From contig NZ_JAGSPC010000004.1 in NCBI RefSeq assembly GCF_019204045.1, positions 1-64,000 on the forward strand: a stretch of DNA of 64,000 bases, in the 5' to 3' direction. The position numbers and the translations under genes are program-made. Each line of letters begins with the position of its first letter. Positions within the stretch are counted from its first letter, which is position 1. Under the pieces are notes generated by a model that was given only the letters and a program-made list of their open reading frames with translations, had not been told where the DNA came from and did no database searches. Shown here one piece after another: positions 8,256 through 17,156 of this stretch. The stretch is from Erythrobacter crassostreae. Lineage in GTDB: Bacteria; Pseudomonadota; Alphaproteobacteria; Sphingomonadales; Sphingomonadaceae.

Positions 8256-9838
8256 CGAAGCGGATTGACGCTCCGGTATCGCTCTTCATTCTAGCGAGTC
8301 TGGCTGGGTGTCAGACTACGTCAGAGCCTGAGGCCGCAGATACAATCATTGCAGGCGGACAAGTGTTTGACGGGTCAGGTGTCGCCGGGCGCAATGCGGA
8401 TATCGCCATTCGCGATGGCATGATCCTTTATATCGGGCCGGATGCGTCCTCGCGGTACTCAGCCAAGAACACAGTCAACGCGAACGGCCTGATCGTTGCG
8501 CCCGGCTTTATCGATCCGCACACCCATGCCGGATCAGACCTCGCCTCGGACACAGCCAAACGGCGGGCCAATCTGCCATTCGCTTTTCAGGGAGTGACCA
8601 CTGTTGTTATCGGCAATGATGGCGGCGGTAAGCCAGAAATTGCGGCGCTTGCGCAGGCGGCAAGAGCCGATGGGATCGGTACGAACGCCGCCTACCTGGT
8701 GGGTTTTGGATCGGTGCGAGAAGCCGTTCTTGCTAAGGAGAACCGCGCGCCTTCCCAAGCTGAACTGGCGAAAATGAAGAGTATCACCCGCACCGCCATG
8801 TGCGAAGGCGCATGGGGATTTTCAGCCGGGCTGTATTATGTCCCGCAAAGCTATTCCCAGACGGATGAAGTCGTCGCGCTTGCCAAAATCGCGGGCGAAG
8901 CAGGTGGGTATTTTGACACTCATATGCGTGATGAGAGCACCTACAATGTTACAGTCACAGGCGCGGTTGCTGAGACGCTTGAAATTGGACGCCGAGCCAA
9001 TCTGCCCGTTCATATCGCGCATATCAAAGCGCTTGGCCCAGCCGTTTGGGGACATAGTGCGCGCATGATCGCGATGATCGAAGAGGCGCAGGCTGCCGGA
9101 CAGCGCGTCACCGCCGATCAATATCCATGGGAAGCATCGGGAACCCGCATATCAAGCGCGCTCGTCCCGAGGAAGGCGCTCGAAGGAGGGCTTCCGGCTC
9201 TGCGTGTGCGGCTCGGTGATCCGGCGCAGCTTGCCGTTATCCGCACCGGTATCGCGACAGCAATCGAGCGACGCGGCGGGGCCGACCGGTTGCTGATTAC
9301 AGGTCAGCTATCAGGTTCTGATGCACCGGTTGGGAAAACGCTCGCGCAGCTGGCCGAATTGCGCGAACTCTCGCCGGCAGACGCCGCCATTGAGGTTTTG
9401 CGCAAGGGCGATGCTCGATTGGCATCCTTCAATATGAGCGCCGAAGACATCGCTGCCTTTGCCAGTCAAGAATGGGTCGTCACCGGTTCAGATGGGTCAA
9501 ATGGTCATCCGCGCAAGTATGGCAGCTTTCCCAAGGCCTACCGCGACCTTGTTCAGGGAGAGGCGCAGATGAGCCTGGCCCGGTTTATCCGGCGGTCCAG
9601 CGGTAAAACTGCGGACATTATCGGCATTGATCGGCGCGGTTATCTTAAGGTCGACTATCACGCAGATGTAGTGATCTTTGATCCTTCGGCATTCGCGCCG
9701 AACGCCGACTATTCGGCCCCGCGTAAGCTTTCGAGCGGGGTGGCGCACCTTTACGTCAACGGCGTTCCTGTCATTACCGGCGGGTCATACACCGGCGCGC
9801 TCCCTGGCGAGCCGCTGCTTAAGGATACGCAATGCTAA
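8252..9838 (+). CDS. N-acyl-D-amino-acid deacylase (amidohydrolase), lipoprotein
   Basis: A 528-residue metal-dependent amidohydrolase of the D-aminoacylase family. It has a lipobox (LASLAGC) near residue 20, so it is probably anchored in the periplasm. The metal site begins with GFIDPHTHAGSD; further family landmarks are WGFSAGLYYVP, YFDTHMRDES, PVHIAHIKALG and VVTGSDGSNGHPRKYGSF. It should release free D-amino acids from N-acyl derivatives or act on related peptides. It overlaps both the M14 gene (4 bp) and the symporter gene (7 bp), forming one operon that hydrolyses substrates and then imports the products. Confidence 0.85.
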   Translation: MTKRIDAPVSLFILASLAGCQTTSEPEAADTIIAGGQVFDGSGVAGRNADIAIRDGMILYIGPDASSRYSAKNTVNANGLIVAPGFIDPHTHAGSDLASDTAKRRANLPFAFQGVTTVVIGNDGGGKPEIAALAQAARADGIGTNAAYLVGFGSVREAVLAKENRAPSQAELAKMKSITRTAMCEGAWGFSAGLYYVPQSYSQTDEVVALAKIAGEAGGYFDTHMRDESTYNVTVTGAVAETLEIGRRANLPVHIAHIKALGPAVWGHSARMIAMIEEAQAAGQRVTADQYPWEASGTRISSALVPRKALEGGLPALRVRLGDPAQLAVIRTGIATAIERRGGADRLLITGQLSGSDAPVGKTLAQLAELRELSPADAAIEVLRKGDARLASFNMSAEDIAAFASQEWVVTGSDGSNGHPRKYGSFPKAYRDLVQGEAQMSLARFIRRSSGKTADIIGIDRRGYLKVDYHADVVIFDPSAFAPNADYSAPRKLSSGVAHLYVNGVPVITGGSYTGALPGEPLLKDTQC

Positions 9839-11070
9839 AAGCATGGTTCGGCATCAAATTGTGGCAGCGCGTTCTGGGTGCGCTGCTCCTTGGCGTGCTC
9901 GCAGGGCTTTATCTGGGCGAGGGCGCCGAAAGTATCCGGTGGATCGGTGACCTGTTTATCCGTGCGATTCGGATGTTGATCGTCCCGCTGATTTTCTTCT
10001 CGCTGGTGTCGGGCATTGCGGCACTGGGCGATCTGAAGAAGCTTGGGAATGTCGGTGGCAAGGCGCTGGGCTTGTTCCTCTTCACCGCCCTCACATCGAT
10101 CACCCTTGGCCTAACCATGGGCACTATTTTTGAACCGGGCGTTGGACTGGACGTGTCACTGGCTGAGGGCGCGGATATCATCACTCCGCCCGATCTTAGC
10201 TGGACCCAGCGGTTGCTGGACTTAATCCCTGAAAATCCCATCATGACGATGGCTGAGGGGCAAATCCTGCCGCTGATCGTATTCGCCGTGTTGTTCGGCG
10301 TATCCCTGTTAATGGCTGGGGAAGAAACCGCACCCATCGTTAGAGCCGTGGATGCGGGCGCGGCTGTTATGCAGCAGATGACCATGATCGTGATGGAGCT
10401 GACCCCGTTTGGTGTGTTCGCATTGATGGCGTGGGTCACAGGCACGTTTGGATTTGAGGCGCTGCTGCCGCTCGCCACTATGGTGGCGCTGAACTACGCG
10501 GGCTGTTTCATCATCATCTTGGTTGTCTACCCGCTGATCCTACGCACAATCGCAAAGCTGCCGGTAATGGATTTCTACCGCGGTATTTTCGACGCGCAGG
10601 CGGTGGCGTTTTCAACTGCGTCCTCCAACGCAGCGCTTCCCGTGACGCTACGCTGTGTCCAGCGGAACCTCGGGGTTTCGCGGTCGGTTTCGAGCTTTGT
10701 CATCGCGCTGGGTGCAACTATCAATATGAACGGCACGGCCATGTATCTTGGGCTGGTCGCGGTGTTTGGAGCGCAGCTCTTCGGGATCGAGTTAACGATG
10801 ACGTCGTACTTGCTGATCGCGCTCACCGCGACGCTGGGATCTGTTGGAGCGGCAGGGATTCCGGGATCCGGCCTAATCATGATGAGCCTAGTTCTAAGTG
10901 CGATCGGGGTGCCGTTGGAAACCATCGCCTTTGTCGCAGGGATCAATCACATAATGGATATGATGCGCACGATGACGAACGTAACGGGCGATGCGACTGT
11001 GGCGGTTGCTGTTGGCCGCATGGCGGGTGAAATTGACGTAGAAGAGTACGAATCCGCCGACGATATTTGA
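9832..11070 (+). CDS. Na+/H+:dicarboxylate (glutamate/aspartate) symporter, DAACS family
   Basis: A 412-residue membrane protein with about eight transmembrane segments plus re-entrant loops. Family marks are FSTASSNAALPVTLRC (hairpin HP1), ATINMNGTAMYLG (TM7 NMDGT-like, here NMNGT) and GSVGAAGIPGSGLIMMSLVL (HP2). It is probably the inner-membrane importer for the acidic amino acids freed by the peptidase and deacylase. It overlaps the deacylase gene by 7 bp and ends 3 bp from the convergent D-amino-acid dehydrogenase gene. Confidence 0.9.
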   Translation: MLKAWFGIKLWQRVLGALLLGVLAGLYLGEGAESIRWIGDLFIRAIRMLIVPLIFFSLVSGIAALGDLKKLGNVGGKALGLFLFTALTSITLGLTMGTIFEPGVGLDVSLAEGADIITPPDLSWTQRLLDLIPENPIMTMAEGQILPLIVFAVLFGVSLLMAGEETAPIVRAVDAGAAVMQQMTMIVMELTPFGVFALMAWVTGTFGFEALLPLATMVALNYAGCFIIILVVYPLILRTIAKLPVMDFYRGIFDAQAVAFSTASSNAALPVTLRCVQRNLGVSRSVSSFVIALGATINMNGTAMYLGLVAVFGAQLFGIELTMTSYLLIALTATLGSVGAAGIPGSGLIMMSLVLSAIGVPLETIAFVAGINHIMDMMRTMTNVTGDATVAVAVGRMAGEIDVEEYESADDI

Positions 11071-11073
11071 GGT

Positions 11074-12288
11074 CTAACGCTCGACCAATTCCGCAAGCCG
11101 CTCCGCGGAACCCATGGCCAGAGTCCAGCCCAGCGCGCCGTGTCCTGTGTTGATGGCAATCGCCCTGCTCGCCCGACGGATGACGGGCTGAGAGTTGGGC
11201 GTCACCGGCCGCAATCCTGCCCAGAATTTGCCAGCCATCGTGTAGTTGCCAGCATCCGGCATGCAATCGCGCGCCGCGTCGATCAGCCATTGTATTTTCG
11301 CCGGATCGATATGGTTTGACCCGTTACCCAGTTCTGCAATGCCCGCGACGCGCATCCTGTCCCCCAAATGCGTGAAGACGAGGCGGCGTTTGCCGTCAGT
11401 CACAGAAATGCTGGGCGAGCCTTGTGAAAGAGGCATCTCGAATGAGTACCCTTTCATCGGCTGTATAGTGATGGCTTGGCGCAGTGGGCCAAGCAAACGA
11501 TTGCTATCCGTGGCCGCCGCAACAACCAGAAGATCGGCTGTCAGCACGTTGCCATCGCCAAACGTCACTCTTGCCCCGTCCGGTCTGTCTTCCAAAGCGG
11601 AGGCGACGCAATTGAACTGCGTTTTGACACCGTAATCGCGGGTGAGAATGCTCAACAGTTCGCGGCAAAACAGAAATGGATCGCCAACCATTTCAGAAGG
11701 TGTGGAGATCGCGCCGACCACTTGGCTGTCAAGCGCGCGATTGCTTGCCAATGCTGGATCAAGCTGCGCCAGATCGCTACGATCCAGAATATGCTGTTCG
11801 CAACCACTCGTTGATTTGAGGGCCTGCATTTGCATTGCATGTGCACGATCTCTTTCAGAATAGAGCAGATGGATTTTCCCTGCGACCCGGTGAGCAAATT
11901 GCAAATCGTGCTTTTCACACAACGCGTCCATCGCCCGCCGCGACTGCTGCGCCAGATCGAGAACGGCTAGTGTGTTTTCCTGAAATTTTGCTGCCGAACA
12001 ATTCAGCGCAAATTGGGCAAGCCAACACGCATAATCGGTGCTCGTGGGCATTCGGAAAGACACACCGCCGCCGCCAAACACAAATCGCGGCAGTGAAGCC
12101 AGTGCGGCTGGGCTTCCAAGCGCATCGGTGTAGCAATAGCTGAGCTGAGCGCCATTCGCGCGGGAGGTCTCCATCGCTGGGCTGCTTGACCGGTCGACAA
12201 TCGTCACCTGCCACCCGCGCCGCGCCAGCGCGTAAGCGGATGTGACGCCGATAACGCCCCCGCCGATAATGATCGCGCTTCGCCCCAA
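11074..12288 (-). CDS. dadA: D-amino-acid dehydrogenase (FAD-dependent, DadA-like)
   Basis: A 404-residue DAO-family flavoprotein. The FAD-binding motif IIIGGGVIGVTSAYALARR lies at the N-terminus, and the C-terminal WAGLRPVTPNSQPVI and NTGHGALGWTLAMGS segments are typical of DadA. It should oxidise D-amino acids to 2-oxo acids at the inner membrane. The start is a TTG at 12288, supported by 'ggagggg' six bases upstream. It is transcribed towards the DAACS gene and divergently from the lyase at 12416. Its job fits the D-amino acids released by the deacylase; the exact substrate is not visible. Confidence 0.85.
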   Translation of the reverse strand: MGRSAIIIGGGVIGVTSAYALARRGWQVTIVDRSSSPAMETSRANGAQLSYCYTDALGSPAALASLPRFVFGGGGVSFRMPTSTDYACWLAQFALNCSAAKFQENTLAVLDLAQQSRRAMDALCEKHDLQFAHRVAGKIHLLYSERDRAHAMQMQALKSTSGCEQHILDRSDLAQLDPALASNRALDSQVVGAISTPSEMVGDPFLFCRELLSILTRDYGVKTQFNCVASALEDRPDGARVTFGDGNVLTADLLVVAAATDSNRLLGPLRQAITIQPMKGYSFEMPLSQGSPSISVTDGKRRLVFTHLGDRMRVAGIAELGNGSNHIDPAKIQWLIDAARDCMPDAGNYTMAGKFWAGLRPVTPNSQPVIRRASRAIAINTGHGALGWTLAMGSAERLAELVER

Positions 12289-12415
12289 AGTGCACCCCTC
12301 CTACCGACATTGTCAGCCAGCGAGCATTGACTGTGAAGCGGGTATGGCATGCGAGCCATGAGCGATTGACGAGACGGCCATAAATACGGTCTATAGGACG
12401 CAGGAGGGGCGCATC
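12289..12415. promoter_or_regulatory. Divergent promoter region between dadA-like gene and lyase
   Basis: 127 bp separate the divergent genes. Each gene has a 'ggagggg'-type SD followed by a TTG start. A weak rightward promoter is possible (ttgacg at 12366-12371, tctata at 12390-12395, 18-bp spacing). No clear operator is seen. Confidence 0.4.
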
Positions 12416-13822
12416 TTGAAAAGCAGTACTGCAAAATCCGTATGCATGATCCCAGCAGCTGCTCTTGGTTTGTTGGCATCTCCTGTCAGCGCCTCGGAGT
12501 GCCGGGTCGGTCCGGTGCGCGCGCTGTTTGAATACGAAGCGCAAACCCAGATCATTCTCGATGTAGAAGCCGCCATGGCCCGCGCTCAGGCACAGCATGG
12601 CGTGATCCCAGCAGAGGCTGCGCAAGAGATCACTGATAAAGCGCTGGTCGAACTAATTCCGCAGGTGAAGTTTGATGCAACCTACAGCATGGTTCGCCAC
12701 CGCATGGTTGCTCTGCTGACCGTTTGGCGGGAGAGCCTGAACGATAGCGGCGATCAATATGTTCACTACGGCGCGACGACGGTCGACATCTATGGCACGG
12801 CAACCGTGATCCAGATCGATCAAGCTATAGAGCATCTGGACCGCTGTCTGGCTCAGAGCATCGATGTCATGTCCACCCTAGCCGAGGCGCATGAAGAAAC
12901 TCCCATGATCGGACGGACACTGGGCCAGCACGCGCAGCCGATTACTTTCGGCAAGAAAGTGAGCGCTTGGATTGGCGAATATTCGCGCCACCGCGAACGC
13001 TTGGCACAATTGCGCAGCCGGGTGCGACAATCTGCCACGTTGAAAGGGCCAGTGGGCAATTACTCTGGCCTCGGCAACAAAGCGATTGAGGTCGAGCAGA
13101 GCTTCGCCTCCGAACTGGGTTTGGACGGCGCATATCTGTCTGACTGGAGCGGAACGCGCGATGTGATCGCCGAGTATGGGCTGACTCTCGGCCTGATTGC
13201 GCGATCGCATCAACGCATCGGACAGGAATTGTTTCTGCTGCAGGGCACCGACATTGCCGAAGTCCGCGAAGCTCAGCCTTCCGGAGTGGTTGGTTCCAGC
13301 TCTATGCCCCACAAACGCAACCCGCGCGCGCCGGAGCGGCTTATCCATGCTGGCCGGACGATCCCACGCCTTGCAGAAGTTCTGGGCGACGATGTCGTGA
13401 ACATGTTCGAGCGGGACAACACCTCGCGGCTCACACCGATTGTCGAGGAAATTTCGATCACGTCGGTGGACGCTGTTCGCAGGCTCAATGCGCTGATCGC
13501 AGGGCTTGAAGTCGATACTGCAAAAATGCGCGCGAACATTGATCGCACGCGCGGCTTTGCAATGTCGCAGCGCATCGCTTTCGCCTTGTCGAACCATATG
13601 CCGCGTGCAGATGCGGAGGCCTTGACCAAATCGGTGATCACGAAGGCGTTGGAAGAAGAGACTGATTTCATCACCGCCTTGTTATCTGAGCCAGCGGTGA
13701 CCGCGCATTTTGATCTGGAGGCGCTTGCGAAGTTGCTTGATCCAGCTCGCATCGATCCACCCGCAATTGAGCAGGTCGAACGTGTCATTAATCAAGCCAA
13801 GACTTCTGGAGCGGATCAATAG
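12416..13822 (+). CDS. Fumarase/aspartase-superfamily lyase with an apparent signal peptide
   Basis: A 468-residue class-II fumarase/aspartase (adenylosuccinate-lyase-like) enzyme. The superfamily signature is GVVGSSSMPHKRNP; HYGATTVDIYG and RTLGQHAQPITFGKK are further active-site regions. Such enzymes eliminate fumarate from N- or C-succinyl compounds. The TTG start at 12416 has 'aggagggg' six bases upstream. The first 27 residues (KSSTAKSVC, IPAAALGLLASPVSA) look like a Sec signal peptide joined just before the usual enzyme start (CRVGPVRALFEYEAQ). Most relatives are cytosolic, so periplasmic export is unusual. The next gene encodes a DASS carboxylate symporter, which suggests import of the released fumarate. 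The substrate is unknown. Confidence 0.8.
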   Translation: MKSSTAKSVCMIPAAALGLLASPVSASECRVGPVRALFEYEAQTQIILDVEAAMARAQAQHGVIPAEAAQEITDKALVELIPQVKFDATYSMVRHRMVALLTVWRESLNDSGDQYVHYGATTVDIYGTATVIQIDQAIEHLDRCLAQSIDVMSTLAEAHEETPMIGRTLGQHAQPITFGKKVSAWIGEYSRHRERLAQLRSRVRQSATLKGPVGNYSGLGNKAIEVEQSFASELGLDGAYLSDWSGTRDVIAEYGLTLGLIARSHQRIGQELFLLQGTDIAEVREAQPSGVVGSSSMPHKRNPRAPERLIHAGRTIPRLAEVLGDDVVNMFERDNTSRLTPIVEEISITSVDAVRRLNALIAGLEVDTAKMRANIDRTRGFAMSQRIAFALSNHMPRADAEALTKSVITKALEEETDFITALLSEPAVTAHFDLEALAKLLDPARIDPPAIEQVERVINQAKTSGADQ

Positions 13823-13890
13823 ACGACGATACAAATCTGCGCCCAGCTTGGGCGATATGGGCGTTTCGTCTTGGCGGGATCGTTGCTGCC

Positions 13891-15342
13891 ATGCTCGTCT
13901 ACGCGCTGCTCGCGCCTGCTGATCTTTCGGGTGATGCGCGGATTGTCGCCGCAATTGCATCCCTGATGGCTGTGTGGTGGATGACCGAAGCTGTGCCGCT
14001 CGCGGCAACATCACTGCTTCCGATTATCTTGATCCCCGCATTGACCGAGCGGAGCGTAGGCGAAACCACTGCATCCTATGCCAGTCCGATCGTGTTCCTG
14101 TTTTTGGGCGGTTTCCTGATCGCGATTGCGATGGAGAAATGGGGGCTCCACCGGCGAATTGCGCTGTGGACGCTCAGCAAAGTCGGAATTTCTCCCCGGC
14201 GAATAGTGCTTGGTATGATGCTCGCCACGGGCTTTCTGTCGATGTGGGTGTCAAACACAGCGACGACTTTAATGATGCTGCCCATCGGCTTTTCAGTGTT
14301 GGCATTGGTGTCGGGGCGCAGCATGGCGGACGGCGTACCTGCCGCGAATGAAGCGCTTGATCCTGAAGTTACCAATTTCGGCATTTGCCTCGTGCTGGCG
14401 ATTGCATGGTCGGCCAGTATGGGCGGGCTTGGGACGCTGCTAGGCAGTCCGCCAAACGCAATCATAGCAGGGTATGCGAGCGACGAGCTGGGCATTGATA
14501 TCGGCTTTGTCGATTGGATGATGCTGGGCGTGCCTTTGGCATTCACATTCATTGGTATTGGCTGGGTGATGATGACCCGCATTCTTTACCGCTTTGAGTT
14601 GGATGAAATTCCGGGCGGCGAGAACTTGATCGCTGGCGAGATCGCAAAGTTGGGCGAAATGTCCCAGGGCGAAAAAATGGTGGCATTGGTTTTCGGCGGC
14701 GCAGCCTTCCTTTGGATCGTTCCGGGCCTGCTTTCCGAACTTCCTTCAGTCACTGCCTCTGCCCCATGGCTCGGCGGCTTAAGCGATGCAGCGATTGCTA
14801 TCGCGGCAGGCCTCGCTTTGTTTATGCTGCCGGGCGAAGGCAGCAAACGGATGGTGCTCGATTGGCAAGACGCCGAGCGCGGCCTGCCATGGGGGGTGCT
14901 GCTGCTGTTTGGAGGGGGCTTGAGCCTCGCAGGAGCCGTTGCAGGAACCGGGCTCGACGATTGGTTTGGCCAGCAGGTCTCAGGGTTGGCCACACTGCCA
15001 ACGGCTCTGATCATTGGATGCGTCGTGGCGATTGTCCTGTTTCTCACAGAAGTGACCAGCAACACCGCCACGGCTGCAACATTTATCCCTGTTCTGGGCG
15101 GGGTTGCTCTAGGCGTTGGGATGGACCCGATGGGCCTGCTCGTGCCTGCCGCGTTTGCCGCGACCTGCGCATTTATGTTGCCCGTTGGCACGCCGCCCAA
15201 TGCCATTGCTTTCAGCACGGGCGTCGTCACAATTCCGCAAATGGCGCGCGGTGGGTTTGTGCTAAATCTGATCGGGATCGCGCTGGTGACAGGCTTTGTC
15301 TATTGGCTGGGCGGCTGGGCCATGGGCCTCGATTTCAGTTAG
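13891..15342 (+). CDS. SLC13/DASS-family Na+:dicarboxylate symporter
   Basis: A membrane protein of 483 residues if it starts at the ATG 13891. Family signatures are WVSNTATTLMMLPIGFSVL, GTLLGSPPNAIIAGYAS, TEVTSNTATAATFIPVL and LPVGTPPNAIAFSTG, the duplicated Ser-Asn-Thr motifs that bind Na+ and carboxylate. The frame stays open upstream to the end of the lyase gene and encodes more hydrophobic residues (AIWAFRLGGIVAAM). There is no ATG/GTG/TTG there, so the first helix may be shortened or start from a rarer codon. It probably imports fumarate, succinate or a similar acid made by the preceding lyase. Confidence 0.88.
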   Translation: MLVYALLAPADLSGDARIVAAIASLMAVWWMTEAVPLAATSLLPIILIPALTERSVGETTASYASPIVFLFLGGFLIAIAMEKWGLHRRIALWTLSKVGISPRRIVLGMMLATGFLSMWVSNTATTLMMLPIGFSVLALVSGRSMADGVPAANEALDPEVTNFGICLVLAIAWSASMGGLGTLLGSPPNAIIAGYASDELGIDIGFVDWMMLGVPLAFTFIGIGWVMMTRILYRFELDEIPGGENLIAGEIAKLGEMSQGEKMVALVFGGAAFLWIVPGLLSELPSVTASAPWLGGLSDAAIAIAAGLALFMLPGEGSKRMVLDWQDAERGLPWGVLLLFGGGLSLAGAVAGTGLDDWFGQQVSGLATLPTALIIGCVVAIVLFLTEVTSNTATAATFIPVLGGVALGVGMDPMGLLVPAAFAATCAFMLPVGTPPNAIAFSTGVVTIPQMARGGFVLNLIGIALVTGFVYWLGGWAMGLDFS

Positions 15343-15345
15343 GCT

Positions 15346-16269
15346 TCATTCGACGAGATCGTAAGCACCTTCAGCTATTCCGCCATTGGAATGCGCGACG
15401 CCCGGGATTACCCGCAGCGACCAACCGAAATCCCAACCGTTCTTCTCGGCTATTGCTTGGGCAGCGACGTAAAATGATTGTCCGCGCGCAAACCTATGTG
15501 GACCCTGAAGCATCGCCCCTTCGCTTCGGTTGAGCGAAGAGTGATCGGGGTCAGTGTCCTGATCACCCAGCAGAATGATAACATCCTTGGCGAGCGCCTG
15601 CCTAAGCGCCTTTTCATCTGCTGGTGTTCCAGCCAGGCCAAATGGATAAGCGACACCCAAATCAACGAAGGTGTACCAGCCGGCATTGGCGGCGAGATAA
15701 CGTTTCGCGCGCGTTTCGGGCTTCATCAGTAAGAAGCGGTGGACGAACTGCGAACCTGCCGAATGGCCAAAGATCGTATAGTCTGTTTGCTTCCCATTTA
15801 GCTGCGCGACGACCTCGTCAAAGATCGGTTCAATTGCGGAAAAGCTCCATGATTTCTCGTGACGTAAATCCGTGCTCTCTTGGTCAAACATGGCACCCAG
15901 ATTGTAGTTACGAGATCCGCGAAAATCCTTGCGCGAAAACTCGGGTGCAATCACGATGAAGCTGCCTTTATCAGCTTTGTCAGTCCATTGATCCCGGTAA
16001 CGCTTAGGATCGCGGCGTGCGCCGTGCATGACGAACAGAATCGGTGCCGTCTTCGGGTCGACAGAGGCGGGGACATATGTCCAAACCGGCAAGCTAGGCC
16101 CGGGCCAGTTTCTGAATTCGAACATGTCCAGCCCGGCTGAGATTTGCGTCTGCTGCGATTGGTGGGGTTTTTCAGATGCGGCAATCGAGGGCGACACGGC
16201 GCCAACTATGGTGGCGAAGGCTGCGAAATGCAGTGTCCGAAGCGGAATTTTGAAAATCGCCAATCTCAT
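15346..16269 (-). CDS. Secreted alpha/beta hydrolase (esterase/PHB-depolymerase-like)
   Basis: A 307-residue alpha/beta-hydrolase. I chose the ATG at 16269, which starts a signal peptide (RTLHFAAFATIVGAVSPSIA); a GTG at 16305 lacks an SD. The fold is shown by the oxyanion region FVMHGARRDP, nucleophile elbow IFGHSAGSQF, acid region LLGDQDTD and histidine GVAHSNGG. The enzyme is likely periplasmic or extracellular. It ends 3 bp from the convergent DASS gene. The substrate cannot be told from the sequence. Confidence 0.82.
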   Translation of the reverse strand: MRLAIFKIPLRTLHFAAFATIVGAVSPSIAASEKPHQSQQTQISAGLDMFEFRNWPGPSLPVWTYVPASVDPKTAPILFVMHGARRDPKRYRDQWTDKADKGSFIVIAPEFSRKDFRGSRNYNLGAMFDQESTDLRHEKSWSFSAIEPIFDEVVAQLNGKQTDYTIFGHSAGSQFVHRFLLMKPETRAKRYLAANAGWYTFVDLGVAYPFGLAGTPADEKALRQALAKDVIILLGDQDTDPDHSSLNRSEGAMLQGPHRFARGQSFYVAAQAIAEKNGWDFGWSLRVIPGVAHSNGGIAEGAYDLVE

Positions 16270-16358
16270 CCAATCACACCATGCCTTTCCAATAGGGATG
16301 GACACTAAAGCGCGAAGAAGTTTCTGTCGAATAGGCGTTGCATTGAATGCTTGTCGCC

Positions 16359-16951
16359 GGAGGCTTTCAGAGCAAATGCACCGTCTAGCGCGTAGCGGCT
16401 ACTTGGCGAGGGCGGGGCATTAGCCAGACCTCGCAAACCAGCCAGTCCGTTCCGTTACTTTAACTCCTCGCCTGAGATCATCCGCGCGGTAGTAATGATG
16501 TATGTGCGTTTTCCGCTGAGCATACGGAATGTGGAAGACTTGCTGGCGATGCGCGGCATCGACATTTATTATGGGACGGCTCGTTTGTGGTGGAACAGAT
16601 TTTGCCCTCTGTTTGCAGCGGGTATCAAGCATTCGCGGATCAGCCGAATGCGGGCCTCCAGAAACTGGCGCTGGCCTAACAATTGAGCGGAGAACTCGCA
16701 CCCTTCTTTCCGACGACAAGAGCGAGCGATGTCCAGATTTCAACAGATGAGGTCTTTACAAAAGTTCGCCTCCGTCCACGCCAACATCCACAATCACTTC
16801 AACTCAGAACACCATTTCACCGACCCCCAAATTAACAAGACTGGACGCTCAGCCGCATTGGCTGAATGGCAAAATCTTGTCGCTTAGGAACCTAACGGTG
16901 TAGGGGCACTCGCGCCGATCGGAGACAAGTTGCGATTGGACTGACAGCACC
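16359..16951 (+). mobile_element. Decayed IS6 copy with internal deletion
   Basis: A left end related to that at 945 (tttcagagcaaatgcacc) and a right end at 16922-16951 frame a defective transposase. The N-terminal part reads from about 16429 (ASPFRYFNSSPEIIRA) to about 16675. Some 250 bp covering the DDE core are then missing, and the frame resumes at AENSHP with a CGA-to-TGA nonsense change at about 16683. The C-terminal end (WQNLVA) is at about 16888. It cannot encode a transposase. Confidence 0.85.
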
Positions 16952-17130
16952 GCCACCCACCCCCAGCACCATTCTTTCTTTACAGGGCGTCCGCGCAAAG
17001 CGGCGGTGCGCGCGGTTAGTCTCTGCACCCATCCTAGTCAGATGAGTTTCCCTGTTAATCGCCGAAACAGGCTATTTGGTGACGCAGAACAGGGGACTTA
17101 AAGTCGAAAACAGCCCCTTTTTGGGTGTTT
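16952..17130. repeat. Flanking repeat, second copy of the sequence at 232-620
   Basis: It has the same order of motifs as the flank of the first IS copy: 'ccacccacccccagcacca', 'gcgcaaagcggcggtg', 'cagatgagtttccctgtt' and 'aacaggctatttgg', with gaps. This shows that a segment larger than the IS was duplicated or moved together. It contains no gene and lies directly upstream of the Slam gene, where it may have displaced the native promoter. Confidence 0.65.
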
Positions 17131-17156
17131 GACTCGGCCAATTTGGGCTGTCAGTC

